DNA of 64,000 bases from an uncultured Collinsella sp. (GCA_938005465.1 CALLNU010000010.1:28002-92001); one strand, 5' to 3'; positions 25,858 through 34,472 are shown, counted from the first letter of the stretch. A program made the numbers and translations. The notes: generated by a model not told the origin, from the sequence alone.

Positions 25858-26552
25858 AACGCGCCTTTATGTCCGAGCTCGCCATCGTTCGCACGCTTAT
25901 CCCGAGTATCGCGGGCGTCGGCCTGTTCATATTTGTCGTGCTGACGCTCGCCAACGCATCGGATGGAGATTCCGGCATGAGTGCCGGCGCCTGCGCGGTC
26001 AGCGCCATGTCGCCCATCATGGTCATGAGCTCGCTGGCCGGCTTCGACAATCAAAACGGGTGGGAGCGCTATCGGGCAACGCTGCCCATCTCGCGCAAAG
26101 ACATCATCTGCGCACGTTACCTGTGTATCGTTGCTTCCTCGGCCATCATGGCATGTACGGCTGCACTGTTGAACATCGTCACCATCCCACTCTTCAATAA
26201 TGCAGGCATCCCCCCGACGGGACAGACGGTCTTTGAAATCGCAATCGCCTCGGCAGCATCGATGCTCATCTCCCTCATGAATGTGTTTTTGGCGCAGCCG
26301 CTGTTCTTTCGATTTGGACACATGGAGGCGCTGCGCCTATCCGTTGGCCTGTTTGCCATGCTCGGATGCCTTGTCATGGCCACGCTGAGCTCCTCCAACC
26401 CCATCAGCAACTGGCTCATGTCGATTGCCGGAACGAATCCCGATCCCGCCGTCCTTGGCTGTCTGTGTGCAGGAATTGCAGTACTGGCGCTCGCACTATG
26501 TGCAATCAGCTGCGCTGTCAGCACCAAGGTTTATCGAGTACGCGATCTGTAG
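25854..26552 (+). CDS. ABC-2 type permease
   Basis: A 232-residue membrane protein with about six spans (GVGLFIFVVLTLANA, ACAVSAMSPIMVMSSLAGF, YLCIVASSAIMACTAALLNI and on). The GWERYRATLPISRKDIICARY motif in the first cytoplasmic loop is the coupling region of ABC-2 permeases of the YtrC/BcrB type. It overlaps the ATPase gene by four bases and ends the GntR operon. Confidence 0.9.
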   Translation: MKRAFMSELAIVRTLIPSIAGVGLFIFVVLTLANASDGDSGMSAGACAVSAMSPIMVMSSLAGFDNQNGWERYRATLPISRKDIICARYLCIVASSAIMACTAALLNIVTIPLFNNAGIPPTGQTVFEIAIASAASMLISLMNVFLAQPLFFRFGHMEALRLSVGLFAMLGCLVMATLSSSNPISNWLMSIAGTNPDPAVLGCLCAGIAVLALALCAISCAVSTKVYRVRDL

Positions 26553-26641
26553 CCACACGAGTCTCAATCCGCGAAGGACGCGATCGCCCCCCTCCCCGCA
26601 AATCCGTGGCAAAGGGCATGTCCCCGGCGTGCGCCACTGTA

Positions 26642-27943
26642 CTACTTGCGCAGCGGCTTGGGCAGCGGAATGCCGGCGGCGATAACGGCGGCGATGATCA
26701 TGCAGTCGATACCCTTGAGTGGGAAGCACATGAGCAGCAGGCCCACGACCATGACTGGCTGACGCATGACGGCGCCCATCGTCGATGCCGTGCAGACGGC
26801 GACGCAAAAGACCGGATCTGCGCCGGTGAGGATGGCCAAGCCGTAGCCCAGGCTTACGCCCGAGAAGATAACCGGGAAGAAGTGGCCGCCGCGCCAACCA
26901 AGGTTGATGAGGGCGGGCGTCAGCATGGCCTTGACAAGACCGGTCGCGATAAGCACGCCGGCGGGAATGGCCAGATAGGTTTCCATGAGCACGTCGGCCT
27001 GGGTCTCGCCGGCAAACATGGTGTAGGGCAGGACCGTTCCGCAGGCGGCAAGTACCAGACCGGCTAGCATGGCCTTGACGACAGGACGCTCCCCTATTGC
27101 ATGGGCAAGCGCTTCGCTCGCGTGCTCAGAGACAAAGTACAGCCAGCCGCAGATTGTTCCGATCAGCGACAGAGGAATGAGCCAGGTAAGCTCCAGGTTG
27201 CCCACCACGGCGGCCTCTAACCTGGGCATACCCATGCCGCCGCCCACAAGCTGGCCAAGCAGCAGGTAGGTGCCCAGGCCGCCGGCAATCGCAATGCCGT
27301 AGACCACGGTCTTTTGCGCCTTGGGCAGCCTGATGGTGATCTCGTCGGACGCGGACTCATCGTCATTAACGCCCTGGCCGTCGGCGCTACCGGCAAGCGG
27401 CGCCACAAAGCCAAAGACGGGCGCGGTAAAGAGCGCCGTCAGGGCAGCCTGGGTACCCAGCAGCGTGAGCTCCCTAAACTCGGCGCCAAAGCGGCGCATG
27501 CGGTCACCGACCCAGCTGCACAGGCCCGCGATGACGCCAGTCAGGCCGGCTTCCGGTCCAATACTTCCGCCAAACAGCAGCGGCAGCAATGCCGCGAGCG
27601 AAAGCTTGCCCAGATTGTCATACGGGTAGCGTCCGTCTTGTTTGACCTTGGCCATCACCCGGTTGAGGTCGTCGGTCTTGGTGCCCGTCACCTTTTCATA
27701 CAGACCGATCAGCAGGCCGCCCAGCAGGCAGACGAAAAACGGGTACGGCAGAAAACCGAACGGGCCGCTCGCGAGCTCGGGCGAAGCAGCGCCCAACATA
27801 TGCGGAATCTCGGTCCATAGATAGTCGATGCCGTGCTCCATCGCAAAGAAGAACAGCCAGACCGCGGCGCCTGCAAACGCACCGGTCACAGCCACGCTCA
27901 CTAAAAACAGCGCACGGTTTTTGGGTTTGGCAAGGTTATCCAT
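26642..27943 (-). CDS. ClC-type voltage-gated chloride channel/transporter family protein
   Basis: A 433-residue protein with about ten to twelve spans. It carries the ClC filter elements: GGSIGPEAGLTG (N-terminal half, matching GxxGPE) and GWRGGHFFPVIFSG (matching GGxFxP). An insertion DGQGVNDDESASDE in a loop is acidic. Bacterial ClC proteins move chloride or fluoride, often against protons. The acidic residue in GPEAG is kept. It starts behind GGGAGG and stands alone on the minus strand. Confidence 0.88.
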   Translation of the reverse strand: MDNLAKPKNRALFLVSVAVTGAFAGAAVWLFFFAMEHGIDYLWTEIPHMLGAASPELASGPFGFLPYPFFVCLLGGLLIGLYEKVTGTKTDDLNRVMAKVKQDGRYPYDNLGKLSLAALLPLLFGGSIGPEAGLTGVIAGLCSWVGDRMRRFGAEFRELTLLGTQAALTALFTAPVFGFVAPLAGSADGQGVNDDESASDEITIRLPKAQKTVVYGIAIAGGLGTYLLLGQLVGGGMGMPRLEAAVVGNLELTWLIPLSLIGTICGWLYFVSEHASEALAHAIGERPVVKAMLAGLVLAACGTVLPYTMFAGETQADVLMETYLAIPAGVLIATGLVKAMLTPALINLGWRGGHFFPVIFSGVSLGYGLAILTGADPVFCVAVCTASTMGAVMRQPVMVVGLLLMCFPLKGIDCMIIAAVIAAGIPLPKPLRK

Positions 27944-28068
27944 CGGGACCTCCCGCGGTCAAAGTCGACATAGATACGTTTTATTGTAGAGTGAGCATTG
28001 CCCGAACGAACCAACCATCCGCGCTGCAAACGGCACCATTGGGAGTCATAGTGGGGCAGGTTCAAGAC

Positions 28069-28602
28069 TTATCCGTTAATAATCGAGGCAATCTCGCGCA
28101 AATCGTCGGCAAAGTAGATGCCTTGTTGGCGCTGCGGACTCGACAATCCCTTTTCGATCATGTGCCCGAGCAGGGCTTTGAGGTCGTTGTAGTACCCATC
28201 CAGGTTGTACAAAATGCACGGCGCGCTCAGATGTCCCAGCGACACGGCAGACATGACCTCGGCAATTTCCTCGAGCGTGCCCGTACCGCCCGGAAAGGCG
28301 ATGAATGCATCGCCGAGCCCGATCATCTTGGCCTTGCGCTCGGCCATGTCGCTCGTCACGATAAGGTCGTCGATACCATCGTGCTGATACTCCGCCTCGA
28401 TAAAAAAGCTTGGCTCCACGCCGGTCACGTGTCCGCCGGCATCGAGCACGCTATCGGCAAGCGCGCCCATCAGGCCCGACTTGGACCCGCCGTACACAAG
28501 CGCGTGTCCGTTGGCGCCGATCCAGTTGCCCAGCTCCTGCACCGCGGGCAGAAACGCCGGATCATTGCCGGCGCTGGCACCCAGGTACACGGTGATATTC
28601 AT
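28069..28602 (-). CDS. LOG-family nucleotide 5'-monophosphate phosphoribohydrolase
   Basis: A 177-residue Rossmann-fold protein with the LOG signature PGGTGTLEEI (catalytic Glu) and the upstream YGGSKSGLMGALA phosphate-binding stretch. LOG enzymes release the base from cytokinin-type or other nucleoside monophosphates; in gut bacteria the natural substrate is not settled. The length matches the family. GAGGGGG lies before the ATG. Confidence 0.92.
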   Translation of the reverse strand: MNITVYLGASAGNDPAFLPAVQELGNWIGANGHALVYGGSKSGLMGALADSVLDAGGHVTGVEPSFFIEAEYQHDGIDDLIVTSDMAERKAKMIGLGDAFIAFPGGTGTLEEIAEVMSAVSLGHLSAPCILYNLDGYYNDLKALLGHMIEKGLSSPQRQQGIYFADDLREIASIING

Positions 28603-28638
28603 ATTCAGTCCCCCTCATTGTGACGCGCGGCGCCCGCT

Positions 28639-29064
28639 CTAGCGTTGGCGGCGCCGATATTCGCGCACGCGGCGCGACAGGTCAGCGAGCTCGTCACGAT
28701 CGAGTTCTTCCAAATGCTCAAGATCGTCCATAAAGCGCGCCATGGTGTCCTTTTGGCGCAGTTTAATGAGCGTATTGCAGTAGTTCACCGCCACGCCCGT
28801 GAGCATGGCGATGTAGAAGATGCTAATAACGCTCAAGACGACGGTAATAGCGCGGACAACCGGTGTTTCGGCCGGAATATCGCCAAAGCCGATCGTCGAT
28901 ACGGTCTCAAAGCTAAACCAGAGGCCATCGCCAAACGTAAGGGTCGTGGGCTCGGACAGCCAGACAGCCGTCGAGCACAGCAGATAGAAGATAAGAAACA
29001 GGCCCGTGATGCGCGCAAAGCCAGCTTGGCGCAACACGTCGGCAAGCGTCCTCAGTCTTTTCAT
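28639..29064 (-). CDS. Two-span potassium-channel-like protein
   Basis: A 141-residue protein with two membrane segments (ITGLFLIFYLLCSTAVWL and VVLSVISIFYIAMLTGVAV) around a pore loop containing the K+ selectivity filter TIGFGD. This is the Ion_trans_2 pore unit. A basic/acidic helical tail of about 50 residues follows; no RCK domain is present. The start at 29064 is chosen for the GGAAGGGG upstream. It lies 36 bases upstream of the LOG gene on the same strand. Confidence 0.87.
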   Translation of the reverse strand: MKRLRTLADVLRQAGFARITGLFLIFYLLCSTAVWLSEPTTLTFGDGLWFSFETVSTIGFGDIPAETPVVRAITVVLSVISIFYIAMLTGVAVNYCNTLIKLRQKDTMARFMDDLEHLEELDRDELADLSRRVREYRRRQR

Positions 29065-29132
29065 CGCAGCCCCTTCCGCAAATAGCAATCGCATTTGGTC
29101 GGTATTGTCCCACGCCTTCCCCGCAAACGGAA

Positions 29133-29184
29133 CCAGTCATCGGGGACGCTTCTGGACGACGGGTTATGAAGGACCGCCCCCGTG
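29133..29184. repeat. TAGTCATTGGGGACGT palindrome, decayed copy
   Basis: CCAGTCATCGGGGACGCTTCT and, inverted, GAAGGACCGCCCCCG resemble the arms at 16453-16508 and 34416-34471 but with several mismatches. It lies between divergent genes. Confidence 0.5.
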
Positions 29185-29316
29185 GCAAAACGAGATACGT
29201 TTCAATCTGCGACAAATAGGACATCCCCACAGGCCTCACGGCCCGAACGAGTATCTTGATATAGGCATCCCGCCCACCACCGTGCCCGCAGCACGCAAAA
29301 AGAAAGGGAGTCCACA

Positions 29317-29796
29317 ATGTTTAGGCCTCTTCGCAGAAAAAAGCGCGCCATCACCGATAAACAGGCGCGAGAGCTGCTCGCCGATTGCAAGCGCGGCGTT
29401 TTTGCCGTCAACGGCGACGATGGTTATCCCTATGCCATTCCCGTCAACTACTTCTTTGACACCGAACACGACAAAATTTACTTTCATGGTGCCAAGGCAG
29501 GACACAAGGTCGACGCACTCAAACGAAACGACAAAGTCTGCTTTACCGTCTATGGCAATGTTTGGTTCGAGGATGACGACTGGGCACCCTATGTTCAGAG
29601 CACCGTGGTTTTTGGCCGTTGTCGCCTCGTGAACGATAACCCGGCATTTGTCGAAGATAAAATCCGCCAGCTCGCCCTCAAATACTACCCTTCCGCCGAG
29701 GAGGCCGAAGAGGAAATCAAACAAAGCATAAGGGGCGTCCAGCTATATGAAATTACGGTTGAGCACCTTTGCGGCAAGCAGATTCAAGAAAAGTAG
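29317..29796 (+). CDS. Pyridoxamine 5'-phosphate oxidase-like flavin-binding protein (Nim-like)
   Basis: A 159-residue split-barrel protein. ARELLADCKRGVFAVNGDDG followed by PYAIPVNYFFD and KIYFHGAKAGHKVDAL is the FMN-binding core of the NimA-like branch of the pyridoxamine phosphate oxidase clan; VQSTVVFGRCRLV is the later strand. Relatives reduce 5-nitroimidazoles or bind flavin or heme; activity here is unknown. AAAGGGAG precedes the ATG. Confidence 0.87.
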   Translation: MFRPLRRKKRAITDKQARELLADCKRGVFAVNGDDGYPYAIPVNYFFDTEHDKIYFHGAKAGHKVDALKRNDKVCFTVYGNVWFEDDDWAPYVQSTVVFGRCRLVNDNPAFVEDKIRQLALKYYPSAEEAEEEIKQSIRGVQLYEITVEHLCGKQIQEK

Positions 29797-29893
29797 CAAA
29801 CGCGGAAAACGTGCTCGCAGCCCTCTGTGCTCTAATGCGCCCACGCACGCTGACGGCGTGGGCGCAGACCGCGGCGGCCGAATCGCTTGCCCC

Positions 29894-31105
29894 CTATACC
29901 CCAAAAACGTAGCGGTCCAAGCGGTCGCACGCTTCCCTTACACGCGAAAGCGGCAGTGCTAGATTCACGCGAATGTGGCAAGGTCCATGGAACGGACGGC
30001 CGTCCTGATACCCCACGCCCACGCGCGCGCCCTCATCGAGCAGCCACTGAATATCGCGCCCATGCACGCGGCACCACTCCGTGCAGTCCAGGAACACCAT
30101 ATAGGTGCCCTGCGGGCGCGAATAGGACACACCCTCAAAATGCTCGTCCACGTAATCGCAGAAGTAGTCAATGTTGCCCTCGATGACCTCGTTGAGTTCA
30201 TCGAGCCACTCGTAGCCCTGCGGCTGGTAGGCGCCGATAAGCGCATGCATCGAAAGGACATTCATCTCGTTGTAGTGGGTCTTATTGGACACGGCGCACA
30301 CGCGATCGCGCAGCGTCTCGTTATAGATGATGTGGTAGCTTCCGACCAGGCCCGCCAGGTTAAACGTCTTGCTCGGCGCATAGAGGGCGACCGTGCGCAT
30401 GCGGGCATCCTCGCTCACCGACTGCGTCGGGATATGCTTGTGGCCGGGCAAGATAATGTCGGACCAGATCTCGTCCGAGATCACCACGCAATCGTGCTGG
30501 CGATAGATGTCCATGGCGCGCTCAATCTCATCGTGCTCCCATACGCGGCCGCAGGGGTTATGTGGCGAGCAGAACACCGCGGCATGGACGTGGTTTTGGG
30601 TGAGTTTGCGTTCCATGTCCTCAAAGTCCATGCGCCACACGCCCCGGTCGTCGAGCTTAAGCGGGCTGTGGACAATGCGATAGCCCGCGGCTTCGATGGA
30701 CTTGGTAAAGCCGATGTAGGTAGGGCTGTGGACCAGCACCGCATCGCCCGGCTGGACATACGCCCGCAGGGTCGACACGACACCGCCCAGCACGCCGTTC
30801 TCGTAGCCGATATGCTCCGGGAGCAGGCCCTCGACGCCATTACGGCGGCTCTGCCATTCGATGATGCGGTCGAAGTACTCGTCGCGCGGATCGAAATAGC
30901 CAAACATGGGATGCTGGGCGCGCTGAATGATGTGCTCCTGGACCGTGGGCACCGTGGCAAAGTTCATGTCCGCCACCCACATGGGGATGCGGTCGAAGCC
31001 CTCGTCGGGCGCGTTCGGAGCCATGCCAGGGATCTCGCCCCAGGAGTCAACGGCGATGGCGTCCATGCCGTGGCGGTCGATAAGCGAGGTAAAGTCGTAT
31101 TTCAT
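29894..31105 (-). CDS. MalY/PatB-type PLP-dependent C-S lyase
   Basis: A 403-residue fold-type I PLP enzyme. The Schiff-base lysine lies in APSKTFNLAGLVGSY and the ring-binding Asp in VVISDEIWSDI. The N-terminal IPMWVADMNF motif is a MalY/PatB hallmark. The family cleaves cystathionine or cysteine conjugates to a thiol, pyruvate and ammonia; some members act in methionine synthesis or release odorous thiols. It stands alone. Confidence 0.92.
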   Translation of the reverse strand: MKYDFTSLIDRHGMDAIAVDSWGEIPGMAPNAPDEGFDRIPMWVADMNFATVPTVQEHIIQRAQHPMFGYFDPRDEYFDRIIEWQSRRNGVEGLLPEHIGYENGVLGGVVSTLRAYVQPGDAVLVHSPTYIGFTKSIEAAGYRIVHSPLKLDDRGVWRMDFEDMERKLTQNHVHAAVFCSPHNPCGRVWEHDEIERAMDIYRQHDCVVISDEIWSDIILPGHKHIPTQSVSEDARMRTVALYAPSKTFNLAGLVGSYHIIYNETLRDRVCAVSNKTHYNEMNVLSMHALIGAYQPQGYEWLDELNEVIEGNIDYFCDYVDEHFEGVSYSRPQGTYMVFLDCTEWCRVHGRDIQWLLDEGARVGVGYQDGRPFHGPCHIRVNLALPLSRVREACDRLDRYVFGV

Positions 31106-31217
31106 GCTGAGCTCCCGTGCAAAGCGGATTGTTTTGGTAGGCGTTATTGTCCACCAGCGTGGGCGATTTTGGCATGGGATTTGGCGCTGAATTTGGCGAG
31201 CATCATCGAATGGCTGG

Positions 31218-31964
31218 CTAGTCCCGTGCGTCGTTGACGACGGTTACCGTCAACCCGGCTCCATCGACCGTAAACGATATGTCGAGCCCGGCGTAGGCCA
31301 AGTGGTAAACGCGGTTTGGCTCGTGCTTGCTGCCCGCGCGGCGCGGATCTTGGCGAAGGACCTCGACCAGGCCGGGGAGCTTTGTGGGCGGGACCATATC
31401 CTGCAGCGCTTGCGGAAACTCTACGTCGAGCTCTTGCCACGGCGCGTCTTCAATCCAGCCGCCGGTCGCATCCGGGTGACAGTCGGCAAACGGAATGTAG
31501 GGCTTGATATCGTAGATGGGCGTGCCGTCGCGCAGGTCGGCCCCCAGCACATGAATGATGGGGCCATCGTCGGTGAGCTCGACACGATCGAGCTTGACGC
31601 AGGTGAGCCCGATGGGATTAGGGCGAAACGGACTGCGTGTGGCAAACACGCCCACGCGTTCGGCTCCGCCCAGACGCGGCGGGCGCACGGTTTTCGACCA
31701 TTTTGCATTGGTGCCGGACCTGTCCTGCGACTTGGCATCGGCAGCTATGTCCTTAGCCGTGCCGCCGGGCGTTCCGTTTTCAAAGCGCCAGAGCAGCCAT
31801 AGATGAGAGAAAGAGTCCAGACCCTCAACTGCAGCGTTGGAAGCAAATTCCGGCTCAAAAACGATGCGTCCCTGCAGATGGGGCGCCAAAAAGCTGTTGC
31901 GCGGGATGCCGAACTTCTGCGGCAGATCGGTATGTATGTGTGCAATAGGTTCCATGCCGGTCAT
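31218..31964 (-). CDS. trmO: tRNA-Thr (m6t6A37) methyltransferase TrmO family
   Basis: A protein of about 248 residues with the TsaA/TrmO beta-barrel signatures: FSHLWLLWRFEN, GVFATRSPFRPNPIGLTCVKL and DIKPYIPFADC. The family uses SAM to methylate N6 of t6A37 in tRNA-Thr. The frame is open much further upstream, but the conserved domain starts at MEPIAHIHTDLPQKFG (ATG 31955); ATG 31964 just before it is equally possible. Neither has a clear ribosome binding site. Confidence 0.87.
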   Translation of the reverse strand: MTGMEPIAHIHTDLPQKFGIPRNSFLAPHLQGRIVFEPEFASNAAVEGLDSFSHLWLLWRFENGTPGGTAKDIAADAKSQDRSGTNAKWSKTVRPPRLGGAERVGVFATRSPFRPNPIGLTCVKLDRVELTDDGPIIHVLGADLRDGTPIYDIKPYIPFADCHPDATGGWIEDAPWQELDVEFPQALQDMVPPTKLPGLVEVLRQDPRRAGSKHEPNRVYHLAYAGLDISFTVDGAGLTVTVVNDARD

Positions 31965-32096
31965 TGTACGGCATGGGGGCATGGGGTGTTGCGCGCAATT
32001 CTTCGCCGCGGTCCTCCGTCGTGCAACCAACGGTTGCTTGGAAGGGCGCCTGCCGCCGCGTATGCTTAAGCCATCAACCAGCAGAAAGGAGCCGTT

Positions 32097-32924
32097 ATGG
32101 CCTTTGCAGAAAAGCTCATTGCTGTCCGTCGCGCCCATCACCTTACCCAGGAGCAGCTCGCCGCCAAGCTCTTCGTCACACGCCAAGCCGTCAGCCGTTG
32201 GGAACGAGGCGAGGTCACACCGGGCATCGACATGATGAAGCTCATTGCCGCCGTGACCGGCGAGCCACTGTCTCATCTGCTCGAAATGCCCGAGCACTAT
32301 TGCCAGAGCTGCGGCATGATACTCACGCCCGACGACTGCGGCACCGATGCTGCGGGCACCGCGACCGATCATTACTGCAAGTGGTGCTACGACCACGGCA
32401 AGTACACCTACGACACCACCATGGAATCAATGATCGAAGATTGTGCCCCGCGGCTGGCACAAAACACCGGTATGTCGCTCGACGAAGCCGTCTCGCTCAT
32501 GGGCGCCGTGCTGCCACAACTGGAGCGCTGGCGCACCGTGCAGGAAAACGAGAAACGCTACGGCGCCGAGGCACGGGCACGCTATGGCGACGAGGGTATC
32601 GATGCAGCAAACGAAACATTACTGGATATGGATCCTCAGACATGGAACGACATGAAAGAGCTTGAACGCGCTATTCTGGGCCAGCTCTCGATTGCCATGG
32701 ACGACGGCGACCCGAAGAGCATCGAGGCCCAAAAACTTGTTGCGATGCATCGTCATTGGATTAGCCTCAACTGGGGACGCGAGCCCCAAGACGAAGCATA
32801 CCTGGGCCTCGCCCACGGCTATCTTGCCGACCAGCGCTTTGTTGACTACTACGACAAGACCTGCGGCACCGGAGCCACGGCGTTTCTGGTCCAGGCCATC
32901 GAGTCGTCGTCTGCTCGCGCATAG
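32097..32924 (+). CDS. XRE regulator fused to zinc ribbon and TipAS-like domain
   Basis: The 275-residue protein has three parts. Residues 1-62 are an XRE helix-turn-helix (LTQEQLAAKLFVTRQAVSRW). Residues 66-125 are a putative zinc ribbon of the YCQSCGM type with cysteine pairs C69/C72 and C94/C97. The C-terminal 100 residues match the TipAS antibiotic-recognition pattern (EAQKLVAMHRHWISLNWG, then GLAHGYLADQRFVDYYDKTC). TipAS normally follows a MerR domain and binds thiopeptides covalently or holds multidrug ligands, so this looks like a rewired drug or peptide sensor. GAAAGGAG precedes the ATG. It is divergent from trmO. Confidence 0.85.
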   Translation: MAFAEKLIAVRRAHHLTQEQLAAKLFVTRQAVSRWERGEVTPGIDMMKLIAAVTGEPLSHLLEMPEHYCQSCGMILTPDDCGTDAAGTATDHYCKWCYDHGKYTYDTTMESMIEDCAPRLAQNTGMSLDEAVSLMGAVLPQLERWRTVQENEKRYGAEARARYGDEGIDAANETLLDMDPQTWNDMKELERAILGQLSIAMDDGDPKSIEAQKLVAMHRHWISLNWGREPQDEAYLGLAHGYLADQRFVDYYDKTCGTGATAFLVQAIESSSARA

Positions 32925-32975
32925 ACCGCGACGACTTTGGGTATTTCAATCGAAACCTCAACCGATTGGAGACCT

Positions 32976-33221
32976 ATGGCTACTAATCACGAGCTCGCGC
33001 TGTACGTTATGACCGGCTGCCCGTATTGCTTAAAGGTCAAGCACTTTTTGGCCGATAACGGCGTGACCATTCCCGAGCGCAATATCTCGACCGATTCCGA
33101 TGCCGAACAGACACTCATCGCCGTCGGCGGAAAACGCCAGGTTCCCTGCCTGTTCATCGACGGCAAACCACTCTACGAATCGAGCGACATCATCGCGTGG
33201 GTGCAGGAAAACCTGCTCTAG
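32976..33221 (+). CDS. Glutaredoxin-like protein
   Basis: An 81-residue thioredoxin-fold protein with the dithiol site CPYC (ALYVMTGCPYCLKV) and the cis-Pro strand RQVPCLFIDG. It reduces disulfides or mixed disulfides; the electron donor in this organism is unknown. The start at 32976 has TTGGAG upstream. It lies 51 bases after the XRE-TipAS gene and may share its transcript; copy 1 of the 73-bp hairpin follows as a terminator. Confidence 0.9.
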   Translation: MATNHELALYVMTGCPYCLKVKHFLADNGVTIPERNISTDSDAEQTLIAVGGKRQVPCLFIDGKPLYESSDIIAWVQENLL

Positions 33222-33258
33222 TACGCACGCTCTGTCCGTCCAGGGCCCCAACTCATAC

Positions 33259-33331
33259 GACCCAAACATGTACACCAGCATCCAAAGTCGACATTTTTCG
33301 ACATCTTTGGATGCTGGCGTACAGCTTTTTG
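33259..33331 (+). terminator. 73-bp hairpin terminator-like repeat, copy 1
   Basis: A 17-bp stem (CACCAGCATCCAAAG region) with a loop TCGACATTTTTCGACAT is followed by ACAGCTTTTTG. It begins 37 bases after the glutaredoxin stop. The whole 73-bp block recurs at 34338-34410 with only two base changes. Confidence 0.8.
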
Positions 33332-33415
33332 GTAGTCATGGACGCTCTTGGCCGGCTAATTGTTTGAGGAGACCTTTGGATTATGGCTGTTTGACGCCTC
33401 TGGAAAGGTTTCCGA

Positions 33416-33658
33416 GAGGGCTGTGGTCAAAAAAGGGCAAATATGAGTACTGCTACCTGTTTAGTAGCAGCGATTTTGATCACTTCAGGAACTATTCAAC
33501 GTTCCACTCGTCCGCAGACGACGTTATTTCTCCTCATATGTTCAATAAAAGTAGCTCTTAATGGGAACAAATCTCATCAGGAGCTACAATTTATAGCAAA
33601 TAAATGCAACCATAATGGCAACAGTACTCATATTTGCCCTTTTTTGACCACGACCCTC
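33416..33658. repeat. MITE-like element with about 37-bp terminal inverted repeats
   Basis: Left end 33416-33452 and right end 33622-33658 are inverted copies (GTGGTCAAAAAAGGGCAAAT core) with only two mismatches, enclosing about 170 AT-rich bases that contain a smaller hairpin (GTAGCTC/GAGCTAC). No transposase and no credible gene lie inside. Short flank duplications were not found. The remainder of 33332-33976 outside this element shows no gene. Confidence 0.7.
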
Positions 33659-33976
33659 CAGAATAGTCGCTGAGAGCGACACTAAATGACAAAATCCGAC
33701 ACTTGAACGTTCTTATATGAGTAGCCATTGAAGGACACCTAACGACTACTCCCATTCGCGACACACTGTGTCGCGAATTAAGCTGGCCCCATTACCGAAG
33801 CCCAGTGAGAGCTCCTGCCCAGAATCTCAATAGCTTAATAAAGGGCTCCCCTCCGGAAGTTCAATGAGCATCCAAATTCCAAGCTGAAAAGCAAAGGAGT
33901 ATCGAAGCCGTCAATGCTCATTTCCTATCGAACAGGCAGGTCAAAACAAGCTAATTAGCCCGATGAACTGCTTGTA

Positions 33977-34004
33977 TTTTTGTCTACAAAATTGTATACA
34001 AAAA
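33977..34004 (+). promoter_or_regulatory. Palindromic operator upstream of the CopG-like gene
   Basis: TTTTTGTCTACAAA and, inverted, ATTGTATACAAAAA match at 12 of 14 positions. It lies about 50 bases before the ribbon-helix-helix gene and includes TATACA as a possible -10. Autoregulation by the encoded protein is likely for this class. Confidence 0.5.
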
Positions 34005-34054
34005 GAGAATCCGAGAACCGGCGCTCGACATTATGTCGATCGATAGGAGGCGCC

Positions 34055-34321
34055 ATGGATGCTAAGCAGCTCGAAAAGATGATGGGGTTTGCTCCCGGAG
34101 AGTTGAAGAAAGCCGCGGAAGCCTACGAAAAAGATGAGTGGCCGAAAGGTCGCACCATCAAGTTGGGAAGGCCGTCGATCTCCGATGAGCCAAGCGTCGT
34201 TATATCAGCACGTGTGGGCGAATCGATTCTTGAGGCGTTTGACGAAAAAGCCAAACGCCATGGGCAAACACGCACGGAGCGGCTCAGAGAGCTCATTACA
34301 CTTGATGCACTGATTGCCTAG
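34055..34321 (+). CDS. CopG-like ribbon-helix-helix protein (orphan antitoxin-like)
   Basis: An 88-residue protein. The C-terminal half, SVVISARVGESILEAFDEKA followed by KRHGQTRTERLRELI, fits a ribbon-helix-helix DNA-binding unit: a short strand and two helices with the second starting at the TRTERL turn. TAGGAGG lies five bases before the ATG. Antitoxins of this type normally overlap a toxin gene; none is seen on either side, so it is an orphan, a solitary regulator or the remnant of a pair. It is flanked by the two copies of the 73-bp repeat. Confidence 0.7.
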   Translation: MDAKQLEKMMGFAPGELKKAAEAYEKDEWPKGRTIKLGRPSISDEPSVVISARVGESILEAFDEKAKRHGQTRTERLRELITLDALIA

Positions 34322-34337
34322 GCCCGCTCCCCCGTCG

Positions 34338-34410
34338 GACCCAAACATGTACGCCAGCATCCAAAGTCGACATTTTTCGACATCTTTGGATGCTGGTGTA
34401 CAGCTTTTTG
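34338..34410 (+). terminator. 73-bp hairpin terminator-like repeat, copy 2
   Basis: Identical to 33259-33331 except at two positions, one in each arm of the stem. It begins 16 bases after the CopG-like stop, again followed by CAGCTTTTTG. Confidence 0.8.
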
Positions 34411-34415
34411 CTACA

Positions 34416-34471
34416 TAGTCGTTGGGGACGTCCTTAAATGACCAGTCGTTAAAGAACGCCCCCGATGACTA
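34416..34471. repeat. TAGTCATTGGGGACGT palindrome, copy 2
   Basis: TAGTCGTTGGGGACGTCCTT and, inverted, AAAGAACGCCCCCGATGACTA pair with few mismatches around a short centre. It abuts the stop of the dihydrouridine synthase gene (34473), so it may end both this gene and the convergent CopG-like transcript. Confidence 0.75.
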
Positions 34472-34472
34472 G

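Noticed and set aside
31218..32396. Long form of the TrmO-like protein starting at 32396
   Set aside because: The extra 144 residues are not like the family and overlap the divergent XRE-TipAS gene; the domain starts at about 31955.
33416..33658. Insertion sequence
   Set aside because: No transposase and only about 170 bases inside the inverted ends; recorded instead as MITE-like.
34055..34321. Complete toxin-antitoxin module
   Set aside because: Only the antitoxin-like gene is present; no toxin-sized frame with a ribosome binding site lies next to it.
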